Shown: positions 1 to 8,883, numbered from the stretch's first letter. The stretch is DNA of 64,000 nucleotides from Xanthocytophaga flava (GCF_030068545.1 NZ_JASJOR010000005.1:62001-126000); one strand, 5' to 3'. The notes: a model not told the origin generated them from the sequence alone. Translations and numbers: made by a program.

Positions 1-991
1 TACCTGATCTCCCATTGATTTCATAAAATATAGTTTCTTTCTTTTTTAACACAGGAAACTTAGAGCTTTGACGAAAATCAGCTTCTACTTCATGACTATA
101 CTCATAATTAAAGATAGACGTTTTAGTTGTTGTAGGACTAGTAGCTGGAGCAGGTTTATTGGTAGATGCAATAACATCTGCCTGGCTGGCAGGTACAGGA
201 ACAAGAATGGTATAAGGTTTATCTTCGGGTACTCTGCGTGAGCTTAACCATTTATTATAAAGAGCCAGTTCTTCTTCCTGTACATTAAATGTACTGGCAA
301 TATCTGATAGCTTTTGCCCACCTGTACAAGGGTATTCTGCTAATACCAGAGACGATGAGCTTATAGCGGCTGATTTTTCAAATGCGATCTGATGTGCCAG
401 AAATTTGAGGATATACCAATGGGTATCTTTGTCTATTTCCATACGGGTAGCTCCTTTATCTCCTTCTCCTACAAGATTTTTTGCCCCTGTCAATCCTGTA
501 TTATAAGCCATAAGAGCATACAACCAGTTGTCAAAGAAGAAGTTATTGCGTTTTAGATAACGTGCCGCTGCCCGGGTAGATGCCACAATATGTTTGCGTT
601 CATCTACATCATTGTTCACTGCTAAACCCATTTCAAGAGCGGTTTCGCGTTTAAACTGCCAGAACCCTACTGCATTGGATGTTGAGACAGCATCTGCTAT
701 GAGATCACTTTCCTGAATAACAAGGTATTTGAAATTATTGGGAAGTCCTTCCTCTGCTAATACTTTTTCAATCAAAGGAAAATACATCCGGATACGTTCC
801 AGTTTAGCTTCTGCATGTTTACCGGGCTTGGTAAGGCGATCCACATCTGTACTGATCTTGTCACGAATGTTATCCTTTATTTTCAACCGTATACCTGCAA
901 AGTCAAGTTGTTCAGGTATGTCCGCTGCATGAAGATTGATGAATAAAGAGGAAAGAAAGGAAAGAAGAACTAATGGAAAGTATTTATTCAT
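1..991 (-). CDS. Lytic transglycosylase with LysM-like region, partial (C-terminus cut by window edge)
   Basis: Periplasmic or outer-membrane muramidase-type enzyme that cleaves the glycan of peptidoglycan. I translated 330 codons from the ATG at 989-991 with no stop before the window edge. Residues 1-22 form a signal peptide ending near LHAAD. The SLT domain spans about 75-190, with the expected catalytic Glu in IQES (E94), GFWQF at 109-113 and AYNTG at 162-166. A LysM-like segment follows (DIASTFNVQEEEL, about 225-275), then a Pro/Thr-rich linker. The architecture resembles MltD-type transglycosylases of Bacteroidota. A TATCTTTG element at 1091-1098 (reverse strand) is a plausible promoter. 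The C-terminal part lies outside the window. Confidence 0.88.
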   Translation of the reverse strand, partial: MNKYFPLVLLSFLSSLFINLHAADIPEQLDFAGIRLKIKDNIRDKISTDVDRLTKPGKHAEAKLERIRMYFPLIEKVLAEEGLPNNFKYLVIQESDLIADAVSTSNAVGFWQFKRETALEMGLAVNNDVDERKHIVASTRAAARYLKRNNFFFDNWLYALMAYNTGLTGAKNLVGEGDKGATRMEIDKDTHWYILKFLAHQIAFEKSAAISSSSLVLAEYPCTGGQKLSDIASTFNVQEEELALYNKWLSSRRVPEDKPYTILVPVPASQADVIASTNKPAPATSPTTTKTSIFNYEYSHEVEADFRQSSKFPVLKKKETIFYEINGRSG

Positions 992-1090
992 GTTGAAATG
1001 TGGTTGCATTGTCATGAAGTGGAATGTTTTGCTCGAATTAAGCTCAGAACTATAAACACCTGTATTGAGCAGGTCTTGATTAGTTAACGG

Positions 1091-1098
1091 CAAAGATA
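1091..1098 (-). promoter_or_regulatory. TATCTTTG -7 element upstream of the transglycosylase
   Basis: The plus strand reads CAAAGATA, so the reverse strand has TATCTTTG. This matches the Bacteroidota sigma(ABfr) -7 consensus TAnnTTTG. It lies about 100 bp upstream of the transglycosylase ATG. No well-spaced -33 TTG is evident. Confidence 0.4.
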
Positions 1099-1113
1099 CG
1101 GTCATTCTGATAA

Positions 1114-1147
1114 AAATATACCACAACTTTTGGGTTGTGGTATATTT
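1114..1147 (-). terminator. Intrinsic terminator hairpin after the O-methyltransferase gene
   Basis: A 14-bp perfect stem (1114-1127 with 1134-1147, containing ccacaac/gttgtgg) encloses a 6-nt loop and has A/T runs on both sides. It starts 25 bp past the stop of the minus-strand methyltransferase and separates it from the transglycosylase gene. Confidence 0.7.
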
Positions 1148-1171
1148 CAATAATTATTTATTCCCGGATAA

Positions 1172-1813
1172 TTAACGTTTTCTGGCAACAGACAATCCGT
1201 CTCTGATCGGGAAAAGAACATTTTCGACCCGAGGGTCATTTTGAATCATTGTATTAAAAGCAAGCATATTTTCCAGGTCTTTGTCCTTCTTGGCTGTGGG
1301 GTCTGCTACTTTACCACTCCATAACACATTGTCAGAGATAATAAAACCACCTTGCCTCACTTTTGGCAAAACCAGTTCGTAATACGTATGGTAATTCAGT
1401 TTATCGGCATCAATGAATACCAGATCCCAGGTTTCTGTCAGTGTGGGAATAATATCCACTGCATTACCAATCTGATAGTTGATTTTATTTTCAAGCCCTG
1501 CTGCTAAGAAATACCCACGTACTCTGGTTTCAAGTTCCTCGTTGATATCCAGTGTATATAATAAACCATCTTCTGTAAGTCCTTCCGCCAGACAGATTGC
1601 AGAATAACCGGTATAGGTACCAATTTCCAGGATACGCTTAGGCCGAATCATATGTGAGAACATAGACAATACGCGGCCTTGCAGATGTCCTGATAGCATG
1701 CGTGGCATGAGTACACGAGCATGTGTCTCACGATTGATGCGTTGTAATAATTCTGATTCAGGTGCACTGTGTGCCTCAACGTATTCGGAAATGGCTTCAG
1801 GTAAAAAGTCCAT
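1172..1813 (-). CDS. Class I SAM-dependent O-methyltransferase (catechol OMT / caffeoyl-CoA OMT-like)
   Basis: A 213-aa cytoplasmic enzyme of the Methyltransf_3 family (PF01596), which transfers a methyl group from SAM to a hydroxyl of a small, usually catecholic, substrate with a divalent metal. Motif I ILEIGTYTGY is at 61-70. The metal and catalytic region FIDADK is near 133-138, and SDN at 160-162 supplies further metal ligands. The length is typical of bacterial members. The start lies 11 bp after the stop of the upstream M16 peptidase gene, so the two probably share a transcript. The natural substrate cannot be read from the sequence. Confidence 0.9.
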   Translation of the reverse strand: MDFLPEAISEYVEAHSAPESELLQRINRETHARVLMPRMLSGHLQGRVLSMFSHMIRPKRILEIGTYTGYSAICLAEGLTEDGLLYTLDINEELETRVRGYFLAAGLENKINYQIGNAVDIIPTLTETWDLVFIDADKLNYHTYYELVLPKVRQGGFIISDNVLWSGKVADPTAKKDKDLENMLAFNTMIQNDPRVENVLFPIRDGLSVARKR

Positions 1814-1824
1814 AAAAGTAATGA

Positions 1825-3063
1825 TTAATCTTCTTCTGGTAAATACAATAACTTACTCCATTCATTTTCATTTAGCATTTCATTTGCCAAATCCTGAAGC
1901 TGTTCTGCAGAAATAGTACGTATTTGTGAAAAAATTTCTGGTAGAGAATCAATGCGTTCTGTATCCAGCAAACTTTTCGCCATCATGAGCATAAAGTTTA
2001 GATTGCTTTCCTCAGACATAGCTAACTGCCCCATCAATTGTTCCTTAGCAGTATGAAATTGTAGTGTTCCCATCTTTTTGTCCCGCAACAGCTTTAGCTC
2101 CTTACTAATCAATGATAAGCTTTTCTGTAATTGCTTGGGTTCTGTACCAAAGTAAATAGCCATCAAGCCTGTTTCCAGAAAAGGAGAGTAGCTGGCTTCA
2201 ACAGAATAGACAAACCCATGCTTTTCGCGTAATGCCAGATTCAGACGTGAATTCATGCCAGGTCCGCCCAATATGTTTACCAGCATATAAAATGGCAAAC
2301 GGTTGGAATGATTTATTGGATAGGAAGTCCTTCCAAGAGCACATTGCGCCTGAGTAACTGCCCGTGTTTTGGTAATTTGCTGAGGTGTAAAGTGTAGAAA
2401 TGGCTCGCGTTGACGCTGAGATGTATAGGTTGGAATAGGTGCCAGATACTTGTCGGCCAGTTTTTTTATTTTACTAAATGGAATATTACCAATAGAAGAA
2501 AATATAACTCTGGATGTATTTAAGTTTTCTGCAATAAATTTCTTGAAGTCGTCCCGATGAAAGGAGCGTACGCTTTCAGTAGTGCCAAGAATATTAAATC
2601 CCAGTGAGTGATTTTCAAAAACAATAGCATCAAATTCATCCTGAATAGAATCCTCAGGAGAATCGTAGTACATCGCCATTTCTTCCAGAATCACATTTCG
2701 TTCCCGTTCTATCTGCTTTTCTGGAAAGATGGAGTCAAAGGTTATATCTGTCAGTAGCTCAAATGCTTTCTCATAATGATTATCCAGTACAGATGCGTGA
2801 AAAGAGATCTTTTCCTTCGTAGTAAAAGCATTTAATTCGCCTCCTACTGCTTCTAGTCTGTTAAGTATGTGAAAGGATTTTCGCTTTTTGGTCCCTTTGA
2901 AGGCCATATGTTCCCAGAAGTGGGCAATCCCTTGTTGATGGGGTTTTTCATCACGACTACCAATGTCCAGTGTAAAACCACAGTGGGCTATCTTGGTATG
3001 TGTGACTTGTTTGTGTACTACCCTAATGCCATTAGGCAGGGTATAAATATCATATTCTTCCAT
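1825..3063 (-). CDS. M16 family zinc metallopeptidase (processing-peptidase type)
   Basis: A 412-aa peptidase of the pitrilysin / mitochondrial-processing-peptidase family. The inverted zinc motif HxxEH is intact (HFWEH, H48-E51-H52) and the downstream glutamate ligand is in ILEEMA near 127-128, so it should be catalytically competent. No signal peptide is seen. The protein has the two-domain half-size length that usually works as a dimer. A second M16 gene lies at 54653-55894. They share the same fold and motif order but are clearly divergent. The short gap to the methyltransferase suggests cotranscription. Confidence 0.92.
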   Translation of the reverse strand: MEEYDIYTLPNGIRVVHKQVTHTKIAHCGFTLDIGSRDEKPHQQGIAHFWEHMAFKGTKKRKSFHILNRLEAVGGELNAFTTKEKISFHASVLDNHYEKAFELLTDITFDSIFPEKQIERERNVILEEMAMYYDSPEDSIQDEFDAIVFENHSLGFNILGTTESVRSFHRDDFKKFIAENLNTSRVIFSSIGNIPFSKIKKLADKYLAPIPTYTSQRQREPFLHFTPQQITKTRAVTQAQCALGRTSYPINHSNRLPFYMLVNILGGPGMNSRLNLALREKHGFVYSVEASYSPFLETGLMAIYFGTEPKQLQKSLSLISKELKLLRDKKMGTLQFHTAKEQLMGQLAMSEESNLNFMLMMAKSLLDTERIDSLPEIFSQIRTISAEQLQDLANEMLNENEWSKLLYLPEED

Positions 3064-3081
3064 GTATTGCTACTCTCTTTG

Positions 3082-3089
3082 CAAAGATA
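3082..3089 (-). promoter_or_regulatory. TATCTTTG -7 element upstream of the M16 peptidase
   Basis: The reverse strand reads TATCTTTG 19 bp upstream of the M16 ATG. It matches TAnnTTTG and is identical to the elements upstream of the transglycosylase and rnc. Confidence 0.45.
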
Positions 3090-3161
3090 AGACTTTCTGT
3101 GTCTTATTGATCTTCTTTTCAAGAACGTAATCACTAAAGGAAAAGTTTTCTCCGAAAATAG

Positions 3162-3169
3162 TACCTTTG
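3162..3169 (+). promoter_or_regulatory. TACCTTTG -7 element upstream of the GT9 gene
   Basis: TACCTTTG lies about 41 bp upstream of the ATG at 3210. It matches the Bacteroidota TAnnTTTG consensus. Confidence 0.45.
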
Positions 3170-3209
3170 AATACTTATATGGTATTATACAGGACACGAA
3201 TATAGTTTC

Positions 3210-4214
3210 ATGGCGGCTTCATTTCTTATTATTCAAACGGCATTTATTGGAGATGTTATTCTGGCGACAGGTGTAATAGAAAAACTAAAAAAACACTATC
3301 CGGATGCTCAGATTGACTTCATGGTTCGCAAGGGAAACGAAGGCATTGTCAAAGATCATCCTTACCTGAATACTATATATATATGGGATAAGAAAGGGGG
3401 TAAGTATAAGAACTTGTGGAAGATTCTGAAACAAGTGCGCCATCAAAAATATAGTTATGTAATTAACCTGCAACGATATGCGACCACAGGTTGGTTTACA
3501 CTACTCTCAGGTGCAAATACTACAATAGGCTTTGATAAGAATCCTCTTTCCCGTTTTTTTGATAAAGTAGTTCCTCATGTGTTTGATGGCAAGCATGAGA
3601 TAGAACGCAATCATACCCTAATACGGGATTTGACAGATACTATCCCTGGACAGCCTCGGTTATATCCATCCGCAGCCGACTTTGAAATTGTAGTTCCCTA
3701 TAAAAAGCAGCCCTATATCTGTATTGCACCAACCTCCGTATGGTTTACCAAGCAATTTCCTGCAGATAAGTGGATAGAATTGATCCATCAGCTCTCCAAT
3801 ATATATTCTGTATATTTAGTGGGTGCTCCCACTGACTGGGATATCTGCGAAAACATTCGGGTTAGTAGTCAGCAGGGAAATGTCTATAATCTGGCAGGAA
3901 AGTTATCTTTGCTGGTGTCGGCAGCACTGATGCAGGATGCTGTTATGAATTATGTAAATGATTCTGCTCCTATGCATTTATCATCAGCGATGAACGCCCC
4001 TGTTTGTGCTGTGTATTGTTCCACAATACCAGCGTTTGGTTATGGACCGCTATCAGATCAGTCATTTGTTGTAGAGGTAGAAGAAAAGTTGGCTTGCCGA
4101 CCTTGTGGGTTACATGGACACAAAGCTTGTCCGGAGGGACATTTTAAGTGTGCCAGAAATATTGGGGTTAGCCAGTTGAAAGTAGGAAAGGTAGAGATGA
4201 CTGTACTGAATTGA
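3210..4214 (+). CDS. Glycosyltransferase family 9 protein (heptosyltransferase-like)
   Basis: A 334-aa GT-B fold transferase of the ADP-heptose:LPS heptosyltransferase family, probably acting on lipopolysaccharide or another surface glycan at the inner face of the cytoplasmic membrane. The N-terminus has the typical opening FLIIQTAFIGDVIL. The C-terminal half contains the nucleotide-sugar binding region around IAPTSVWFTKQFPADKW and the late motif NDSAPMHLSSAMNAP. Several cysteines near the C-terminus (CRPCGLHGHKACP) resemble those seen in many WaaF/OpsX relatives. It converges on rnc with only 1 bp between stop codons and no separate terminator is visible. The sugar donor and acceptor are unknown. 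Confidence 0.88.
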   Translation: MAASFLIIQTAFIGDVILATGVIEKLKKHYPDAQIDFMVRKGNEGIVKDHPYLNTIYIWDKKGGKYKNLWKILKQVRHQKYSYVINLQRYATTGWFTLLSGANTTIGFDKNPLSRFFDKVVPHVFDGKHEIERNHTLIRDLTDTIPGQPRLYPSAADFEIVVPYKKQPYICIAPTSVWFTKQFPADKWIELIHQLSNIYSVYLVGAPTDWDICENIRVSSQQGNVYNLAGKLSLLVSAALMQDAVMNYVNDSAPMHLSSAMNAPVCAVYCSTIPAFGYGPLSDQSFVVEVEEKLACRPCGLHGHKACPEGHFKCARNIGVSQLKVGKVEMTVLN

Positions 4215-4215
4215 A

Positions 4216-4962
4216 TTACTTTAATTCCAGTAGTTCACAGGACTTTTCTGCGGCAGCTTGTTCTGCTTTCTTTTTGCTGTAGCCGCTTCCGGTCGCAAAT
4301 GGTTCACCATCTACAACCACTTGAGCTATAAATTCCTTGTTGTGAACAGCTCCGCGTTCTTCTACTATTTCAAAATGAACTTTCTTATTGGCGCGCTGTG
4401 CCCATTCGATCATGATACTCTTATAGTTGTGATTATTCTGAACTATATTTTCCAGATCAAAGTGAGGTTTGATTAAACGTTTGATGATAAATTTGCGGGA
4501 GAACTCAAACCCTTTATCAAGATAAATTGCACCCACCAACGCTTCCAATGCATCTCCATACATGGATTTATGAGTCAGGGCAGTACGTTTGTGACCATCA
4601 AATACAATCAGCTTATTGAGTCCGATCTTTTTGGCTACATTATTAAGTGATTCCCGATTTACAATACGGGAGCGTATTTCTGTAAGGAAGCCTTCTTCTT
4701 TAAAGGGAAATTTTTTGAACAGGAAATCTGCAATAACAGCTCCCAGAATAGCATCTCCCAGGTATTCCAGGCGTTCGTTGGACTCTCTGAATCCGTCGGA
4801 GTTTATTTCTTTTGCAGCAGAAGTATGTTGAAGTGCGAGTTTGTATAGATACAGATTTTTCGGGCTGCTACCAGTAATCTGTTTGATAGCCTTTACAAGT
4901 TGTTTGTCTTTAAGAGAGGAAAATTTGAATAACTCAGAAACAAAACCTAAAACGGAAGGCAC
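4216..4962 (-). CDS. rnc: Ribonuclease III
   Basis: A 248-aa endonuclease that cleaves double-stranded RNA in rRNA and mRNA processing. The RNase III signature is present (NERLEYLGD, 62-70), as is the second acidic site region (DALEALVGAIY, near 136-146). A C-terminal dsRNA-binding domain covers about 178-246 and ends in a KKKAEQAAAEKSCELL-type helix. The start is GTG: an in-frame TAG lies two codons upstream and no ATG precedes the conserved domain. Many Bacteroidota place acpP-fabF-rnc together. Here rnc follows fabF by 174 bp, with a hairpin and its own TATCTTTG element between. Confidence 0.95.
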   Translation of the reverse strand: MPSVLGFVSELFKFSSLKDKQLVKAIKQITGSSPKNLYLYKLALQHTSAAKEINSDGFRESNERLEYLGDAILGAVIADFLFKKFPFKEEGFLTEIRSRIVNRESLNNVAKKIGLNKLIVFDGHKRTALTHKSMYGDALEALVGAIYLDKGFEFSRKFIIKRLIKPHFDLENIVQNNHNYKSIMIEWAQRANKKVHFEIVEERGAVHNKEFIAQVVVDGEPFATGSGYSKKKAEQAAAEKSCELLELK

Positions 4963-5034
4963 AGGCTACGCTTTATTAAGTACGAATAATCACGAAACTA
5001 TGCTCATGTATATATTCATGCATAAGCACTCAGA

Positions 5035-5042
5035 CAAAGATA
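5035..5042 (-). promoter_or_regulatory. TATCTTTG -7 element upstream of rnc
   Basis: The reverse strand reads TATCTTTG about 73 bp upstream of the rnc GTG. It sits downstream of the hairpin that follows fabF, which fits independent transcription of rnc. Confidence 0.4.
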
Positions 5043-5072
5043 AATAAGTTTATGAAAAAAAATAATATAAAT

Positions 5073-5094
5073 GCAGCAATAATGTTATTGCTGC
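5073..5094 (-). terminator. Hairpin after fabF
   Basis: The perfect palindromic arms gcagcaataa / ttattgctgc (5073-5082, 5085-5094) are followed on the minus strand, about 10 nt later, by a run of eight T. The loop is formally 2 nt, so the inner pairs must open. It probably attenuates or ends the acpP-fabF transcript before rnc. Confidence 0.5.
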
Positions 5095-5136
5095 GCCTGG
5101 AGAATATGAAATTTTATTTGGTACTCGGTAACTAAC

Positions 5137-6384
5137 TCAGATTTTTTTGAAAATGATAGAGCAGTTATGGCCTCCAAAACCAAATGTATTGCTTAATACA
5201 ATATCAATCTTCCGTTGTTGCGCTTTATTAAATGTGAAGTTTAATCCAGAATCCAGACCTTCATCATCTGTAAAGTGATTGATCGTTGGAGGGACAGTCT
5301 GATGCTGAATTGCCAGTACTGAAGCTACTGCTTCCACTGCTCCTGCAGCTCCCAGCAAATGTCCTGTCATCGATTTAGTAGAACTGATATTAATTTTATA
5401 CGCATGCTCTCCAAACATTTTCTGAATAGCAAGTATTTCCTGAGGATCTCCTAATGGAGTAGATGTACCATGTGTATTGATGTAGTCTATATCTTCTGGT
5501 TTAAGACCTGCATCACTTAGAGCATTACGCATCACATTGTGTGCGCCTAGTCCTTCCGGATGGGGAGCTGTAATATGATAGGCATCTGAACTCATTCCAC
5601 CACCTACCAGCTCGGCATAAATCTTTGCTCCACGTGCCTTGGCATGTTCATATTCTTCCAGAATCAGACATCCTGCACCTTCTCCCAATACAAAGCCATC
5701 TCTGTCTTTGTCATAAGGGCGTGAAGCTGTTTCGGGAGAGTCATTACGTTCTGAAAGAGCTTTCATGGCATTGAATCCTCCGATACCTGCTTCTGTTACA
5801 GCTGCTTCCGAACCCCCGGTGATGGCGATGTCCATTTTCCCCATGCGGATGTAGTTAAACGAATCTACAATGGCATTGGTAGCTGAAGCACAAGCCGATA
5901 CCGTAACATAACTCGGACCACGGAAACCATAGCGGATAGAAATATATCCTGCACTAAGGTCCGCAATCATTTTGGTAATAAAGAATGGACTGAAACGAGG
6001 GGTTCCGTCACCTACGGCAAATCCGGAGACTTCATCCTGAAACGAGCGAAGTCCGCCGATACCAGATCCCCAGATGACACCAGCTCTATCAACATCGATA
6101 GTGGCAAGATCCATACCTGAATCCTGTATAGCTTCTTCGGCTACCACCATAGCATATTGGGTGAAGGGGTCCATCCTGCGGGCTTCTTTGCGGTCTAGGA
6201 ACTGCTCCGGATCGAAGTTTTTCACTTCACAGGCAAACTTTGTGCGGAATTTTGTCGCATCGAACTTGGTAATAGGTGCAGCACCACTTACTCCGTTAGC
6301 TAATCCGTTCCAGAATTCGGAAACAGTATTACCAATCGGAGTAAGTGCACCTAAACCCGTAATGACTACTCGTCTCAATTGCAT
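5137..6384 (-). CDS. fabF: Beta-ketoacyl-ACP synthase II
   Basis: A 415-aa cytoplasmic condensing enzyme of type II fatty acid synthesis, which elongates acyl-ACP with malonyl-ACP. The Cys-His-His triad is visible: C165 in SACASATN, H305 in NTHGTSTPLGD and H342 in MTGHLLGAAGA. Length and full-length similarity match FabF rather than FabB or FabH. It lies 50 bp downstream of acpP on the same strand, the standard acpP-fabF order, so its carrier protein partner is encoded next door. The ATG start aligns with the usual RRVVITGLG opening. Confidence 0.97.
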   Translation of the reverse strand: MQLRRVVITGLGALTPIGNTVSEFWNGLANGVSGAAPITKFDATKFRTKFACEVKNFDPEQFLDRKEARRMDPFTQYAMVVAEEAIQDSGMDLATIDVDRAGVIWGSGIGGLRSFQDEVSGFAVGDGTPRFSPFFITKMIADLSAGYISIRYGFRGPSYVTVSACASATNAIVDSFNYIRMGKMDIAITGGSEAAVTEAGIGGFNAMKALSERNDSPETASRPYDKDRDGFVLGEGAGCLILEEYEHAKARGAKIYAELVGGGMSSDAYHITAPHPEGLGAHNVMRNALSDAGLKPEDIDYINTHGTSTPLGDPQEILAIQKMFGEHAYKINISSTKSMTGHLLGAAGAVEAVASVLAIQHQTVPPTINHFTDDEGLDSGLNFTFNKAQQRKIDIVLSNTFGFGGHNCSIIFKKI

Positions 6385-6434
6385 AGAGTTGGTAAATCCG
6401 CAAAAGCGAATCGGGATTCAATAGAGGGGTAAAA

Positions 6435-6671
6435 TTATTTTACGTTGGCTTCCAGGTACGTTACCGCCTGGCCAACAGTGGAAATGTTTTCGGCTTGGTC
6501 GTCAGGAATGGAAATACCAAATTCTTTTTCGAATTCCATGATCAGTTCGACTGTGTCCAGAGAGTCAGCGCCAAGGTCGTTTGTAAAACTGGCATCAGTT
6601 GTCACTTCAGACTCTTCCACACCCAACTTCTCAATGATGATTTTTTTTACTTTTTCTGCTATTTCTGACAT
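6435..6671 (-). CDS. acpP: Acyl carrier protein
   Basis: A 78-aa acidic carrier protein that holds growing acyl chains on a 4'-phosphopantetheine arm. The attachment serine is S37 in GADSLDTVEL, and the four-helix acidic composition and length are typical. It is the first gene of acpP-fabF. The intergenic region upstream is shared divergently with pyk, and no unambiguous -33/-7 pair was found close to the start. Confidence 0.97.
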   Translation of the reverse strand: MSEIAEKVKKIIIEKLGVEESEVTTDASFTNDLGADSLDTVELIMEFEKEFGISIPDDQAENISTVGQAVTYLEANVK

Positions 6672-7116
6672 TTTTTTGAATTTTAATAGTGAAAACTTGC
6701 TGCAAAGAAATGCATTTCAAACTATATTGTCAAACAATTTTTTATTGGTCAGACAATCTTATGACAATAAAAATAGCTTAACCTATGGGTTTTTCAGGGT
6801 TTTGCTCTTTATTACCATCCTATCAGTTTGTTCATTATTGGCTACAAAAGTACAAGAGCGAAGTATTTTTTATGTTTTTCCTGCTTTTTTCAAAAAAACT
6901 GAGCAGTTTTGCAGGCCCACTGAAAAAGCCCTAAGTTATTTGGTAATCAGATGTAATTTGCCAAATAATCATACATGACTTAGGTTTTTGAACGCAAAAA
7001 GATATTATTTTGCTGGTCATTTGCTTTTCTATCGGGCTTGGGATTTCCATATAAAAAACATTACTCAAAAAAATCCTGTACTACATACTAAATAAATAAC
7101 GACTAATTGATAAATC
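6672..7116. other. 445-bp divergent intergenic region between acpP and pyk
   Basis: AT-rich region with no supported gene. A reverse-strand TACTTTTG (6845-6852) fits TAnnTTTG and could serve acpP with a long leader of about 170 nt. I see no FapR-like or other clear palindromic operator and no RNA gene. Confidence 0.5.
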
Positions 7117-8559
7117 ATGAACATTCCATTTAACAAAACAAAAGTTATTGCCACTGTTGGCCCGGCATCCAATACCAAAGAAAAATTATTGCAGTTGATT
7201 CAGGCTGGTGTTGATGTGTTCCGGCTTAACTTTTCGCATGGAAGCCACGAAGATCATTTGAAGGTGGTTCAGTTTGTTAGAGAATTGAATCAGGAGCACA
7301 AACTAAATATAGGATTGCTACAGGATTTGCAAGGTCCTAAAATTCGTACCCGTGAAGTTGAGAACAATGGAGTAGAACTGCGGGCAGGCAACAAACTGGT
7401 TATTACTACTGAAAAAATCATAGGAACCAGTGAACGCATCAGTACTACCTATGTGGAAATGGCAGATGATGTAAATATTGGAGAGAGAATTTTGTTGGAT
7501 GATGGAAAGCTGGAATTACGTGTAACAGATATTAATAAGAGTGGCGAGTATAAGGAGGTTATTACAGAGGTAGTATACGGTGGTATCCTGAAGTCTAAGA
7601 AAGGTATTAACCTACCAAACACCAATGTATCTATTCCTGCACTAACAGAGAAAGATCGTGAAGATCTTATATTTGGATTGGAGCATAACCTGGACTGGAT
7701 CGCTTTATCTTTTGTACGTACTGCCGAAGAAGTACTGGAGATGAAAGAAATCATCAAGTCAAAAGGAAGAACAAGTCGTGTTGTATCTAAAATTGAAAAG
7801 CCGGAAGCCATTGTAAATATCGATGCAATCATTGCTGCCAGTGATGCTATCATGATTGCACGTGGTGACCTGGGTGTAGAGGTTCCTGCGGAGGAAGTTC
7901 CTATGATCCAGAAAATGATTGCGGACAAGTGTAATAAATCTGCTAAACCGGTAATTGTTGCAACACAGATGCTGGAAAGTATGATTACTAGTCCTCGTCC
8001 AACCCGTGCAGAGACCAGTGACATTGCCAATGCGGTTATTGATGGTGCGGATACCGTTATGCTAAGTGCGGAAACTGCTTCAGGTATGTATCCTGTAGAA
8101 GCGGTACGCTCTATGACCGAAACTATCCGTCAGGTAGAGGAAAGAGCTAATATCTATTATAAAAACCATGCGTATGCACAACAGGTACATGACCAGAACT
8201 TTTACAGCAATAATGTAGTGGTAAGTGCTTGCCGTTTGGCCCGTGATACAGATGCTCAGGCTATTGTTGGCTTAACAATGTCTGGTTATACGGCATTACG
8301 TATCTCCAGCCATCGTCCAAAATCACAGATATTCGTATTTACATTTGATGAAACATTGTTAAATACGCTAAGTCTGGTTTGGGGTATCCGTGCATACTAC
8401 TATGATAACTCCAAGAGTACAGATGAGATCTTTGAAGATATCAAGGACATTCTGGTAAGAGACGGACATGTAAAAACTGGTGATGTGATTATCAACACAG
8501 GCAGCATCCCTGTAAGTCGTAACCGGCATACAAACATGCTGAAACTAAGCATTGTATAA
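7117..8559 (+). CDS. pyk: Pyruvate kinase
   Basis: A 480-aa glycolytic enzyme converting phosphoenolpyruvate and ADP to pyruvate and ATP. It opens with the conserved KVIATVGPAS segment and carries the catalytic lysine motif SKIEKPEAIVNID with the metal-binding stretch IMIARGDLGVEV. It also has the PVIVATQMLESM and PTRAETSDIANAV blocks and a C-terminal allosteric domain. The length is typical for a single-copy type. It is followed by a 16-bp hairpin and appears monocistronic. tpiA lies elsewhere in the window (27741). Confidence 0.97.
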   Translation: MNIPFNKTKVIATVGPASNTKEKLLQLIQAGVDVFRLNFSHGSHEDHLKVVQFVRELNQEHKLNIGLLQDLQGPKIRTREVENNGVELRAGNKLVITTEKIIGTSERISTTYVEMADDVNIGERILLDDGKLELRVTDINKSGEYKEVITEVVYGGILKSKKGINLPNTNVSIPALTEKDREDLIFGLEHNLDWIALSFVRTAEEVLEMKEIIKSKGRTSRVVSKIEKPEAIVNIDAIIAASDAIMIARGDLGVEVPAEEVPMIQKMIADKCNKSAKPVIVATQMLESMITSPRPTRAETSDIANAVIDGADTVMLSAETASGMYPVEAVRSMTETIRQVEERANIYYKNHAYAQQVHDQNFYSNNVVVSACRLARDTDAQAIVGLTMSGYTALRISSHRPKSQIFVFTFDETLLNTLSLVWGIRAYYYDNSKSTDEIFEDIKDILVRDGHVKTGDVIINTGSIPVSRNRHTNMLKLSIV

Positions 8560-8574
8560 ATACTTTATATTTCG

Positions 8575-8625
8575 AATCAGAATTATATAGTGATGTATGT
8601 ATATACTTGCTATATAATTCTGATT
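8575..8625 (+). terminator. Terminator hairpin after pyk
   Basis: A 16-bp perfect inverted repeat (8575-8590 with 8610-8625, aatcagaattatatag / ctatataattctgatt) with a 19-nt loop is followed by ttctatttt. It begins 16 bp past the pyk stop. The stem is AT-rich, so it may be weaker than the other terminators in the window. Confidence 0.65.
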
Positions 8626-8883
8626 TTCTATTTTAAGACTGGCAGCTTTTTTGCTATAAGGTGGTATAGGCTAATTTTTAAATGAGCGAAATGTATAGTT
8701 TTTAGAGTGAGACGAGCTATATGGCTATAAATCAGCCACAATATAGCAAAAGCTATGGATAGGAGAATAGGTGAAGGCACAGGCTAGAAGATACCTTTGC
8801 AGCTTTATGAAATTAGGCTATACTACTTCTACCAAAAAATAGTACTTTAGTGATGTTTTTTATCATAATTAATACGTAATACA
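8626..8883 (+). other. Intergenic region upstream of the exported isomerase-like gene
   Basis: No coding capacity is supported. It holds TAAATGAG (8679-8686), a 13-bp spacer, TTTTAGAGTGA (8700-8710) and a TACCTTTG element (8792-8799). The same blocks recur upstream of the AraC gene at 36545-36646, suggesting a shared regulatory module. Confidence 0.45.
8792..8799 (+). promoter_or_regulatory. TACCTTTG -7 element
   Basis: TACCTTTG lies 84 bp upstream of the ATG at 8884 and matches TAnnTTTG. The surrounding 25 bp (8789-8813) are 20/25 identical to 36622-36646. Confidence 0.4.

Noticed and set aside
6445..6978. 177-codon plus-strand frame over acpP
   Set aside because: It is antisense to acpP and runs into its promoter region. 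The composition is not protein-like and acpP is unmistakable on the other strand.
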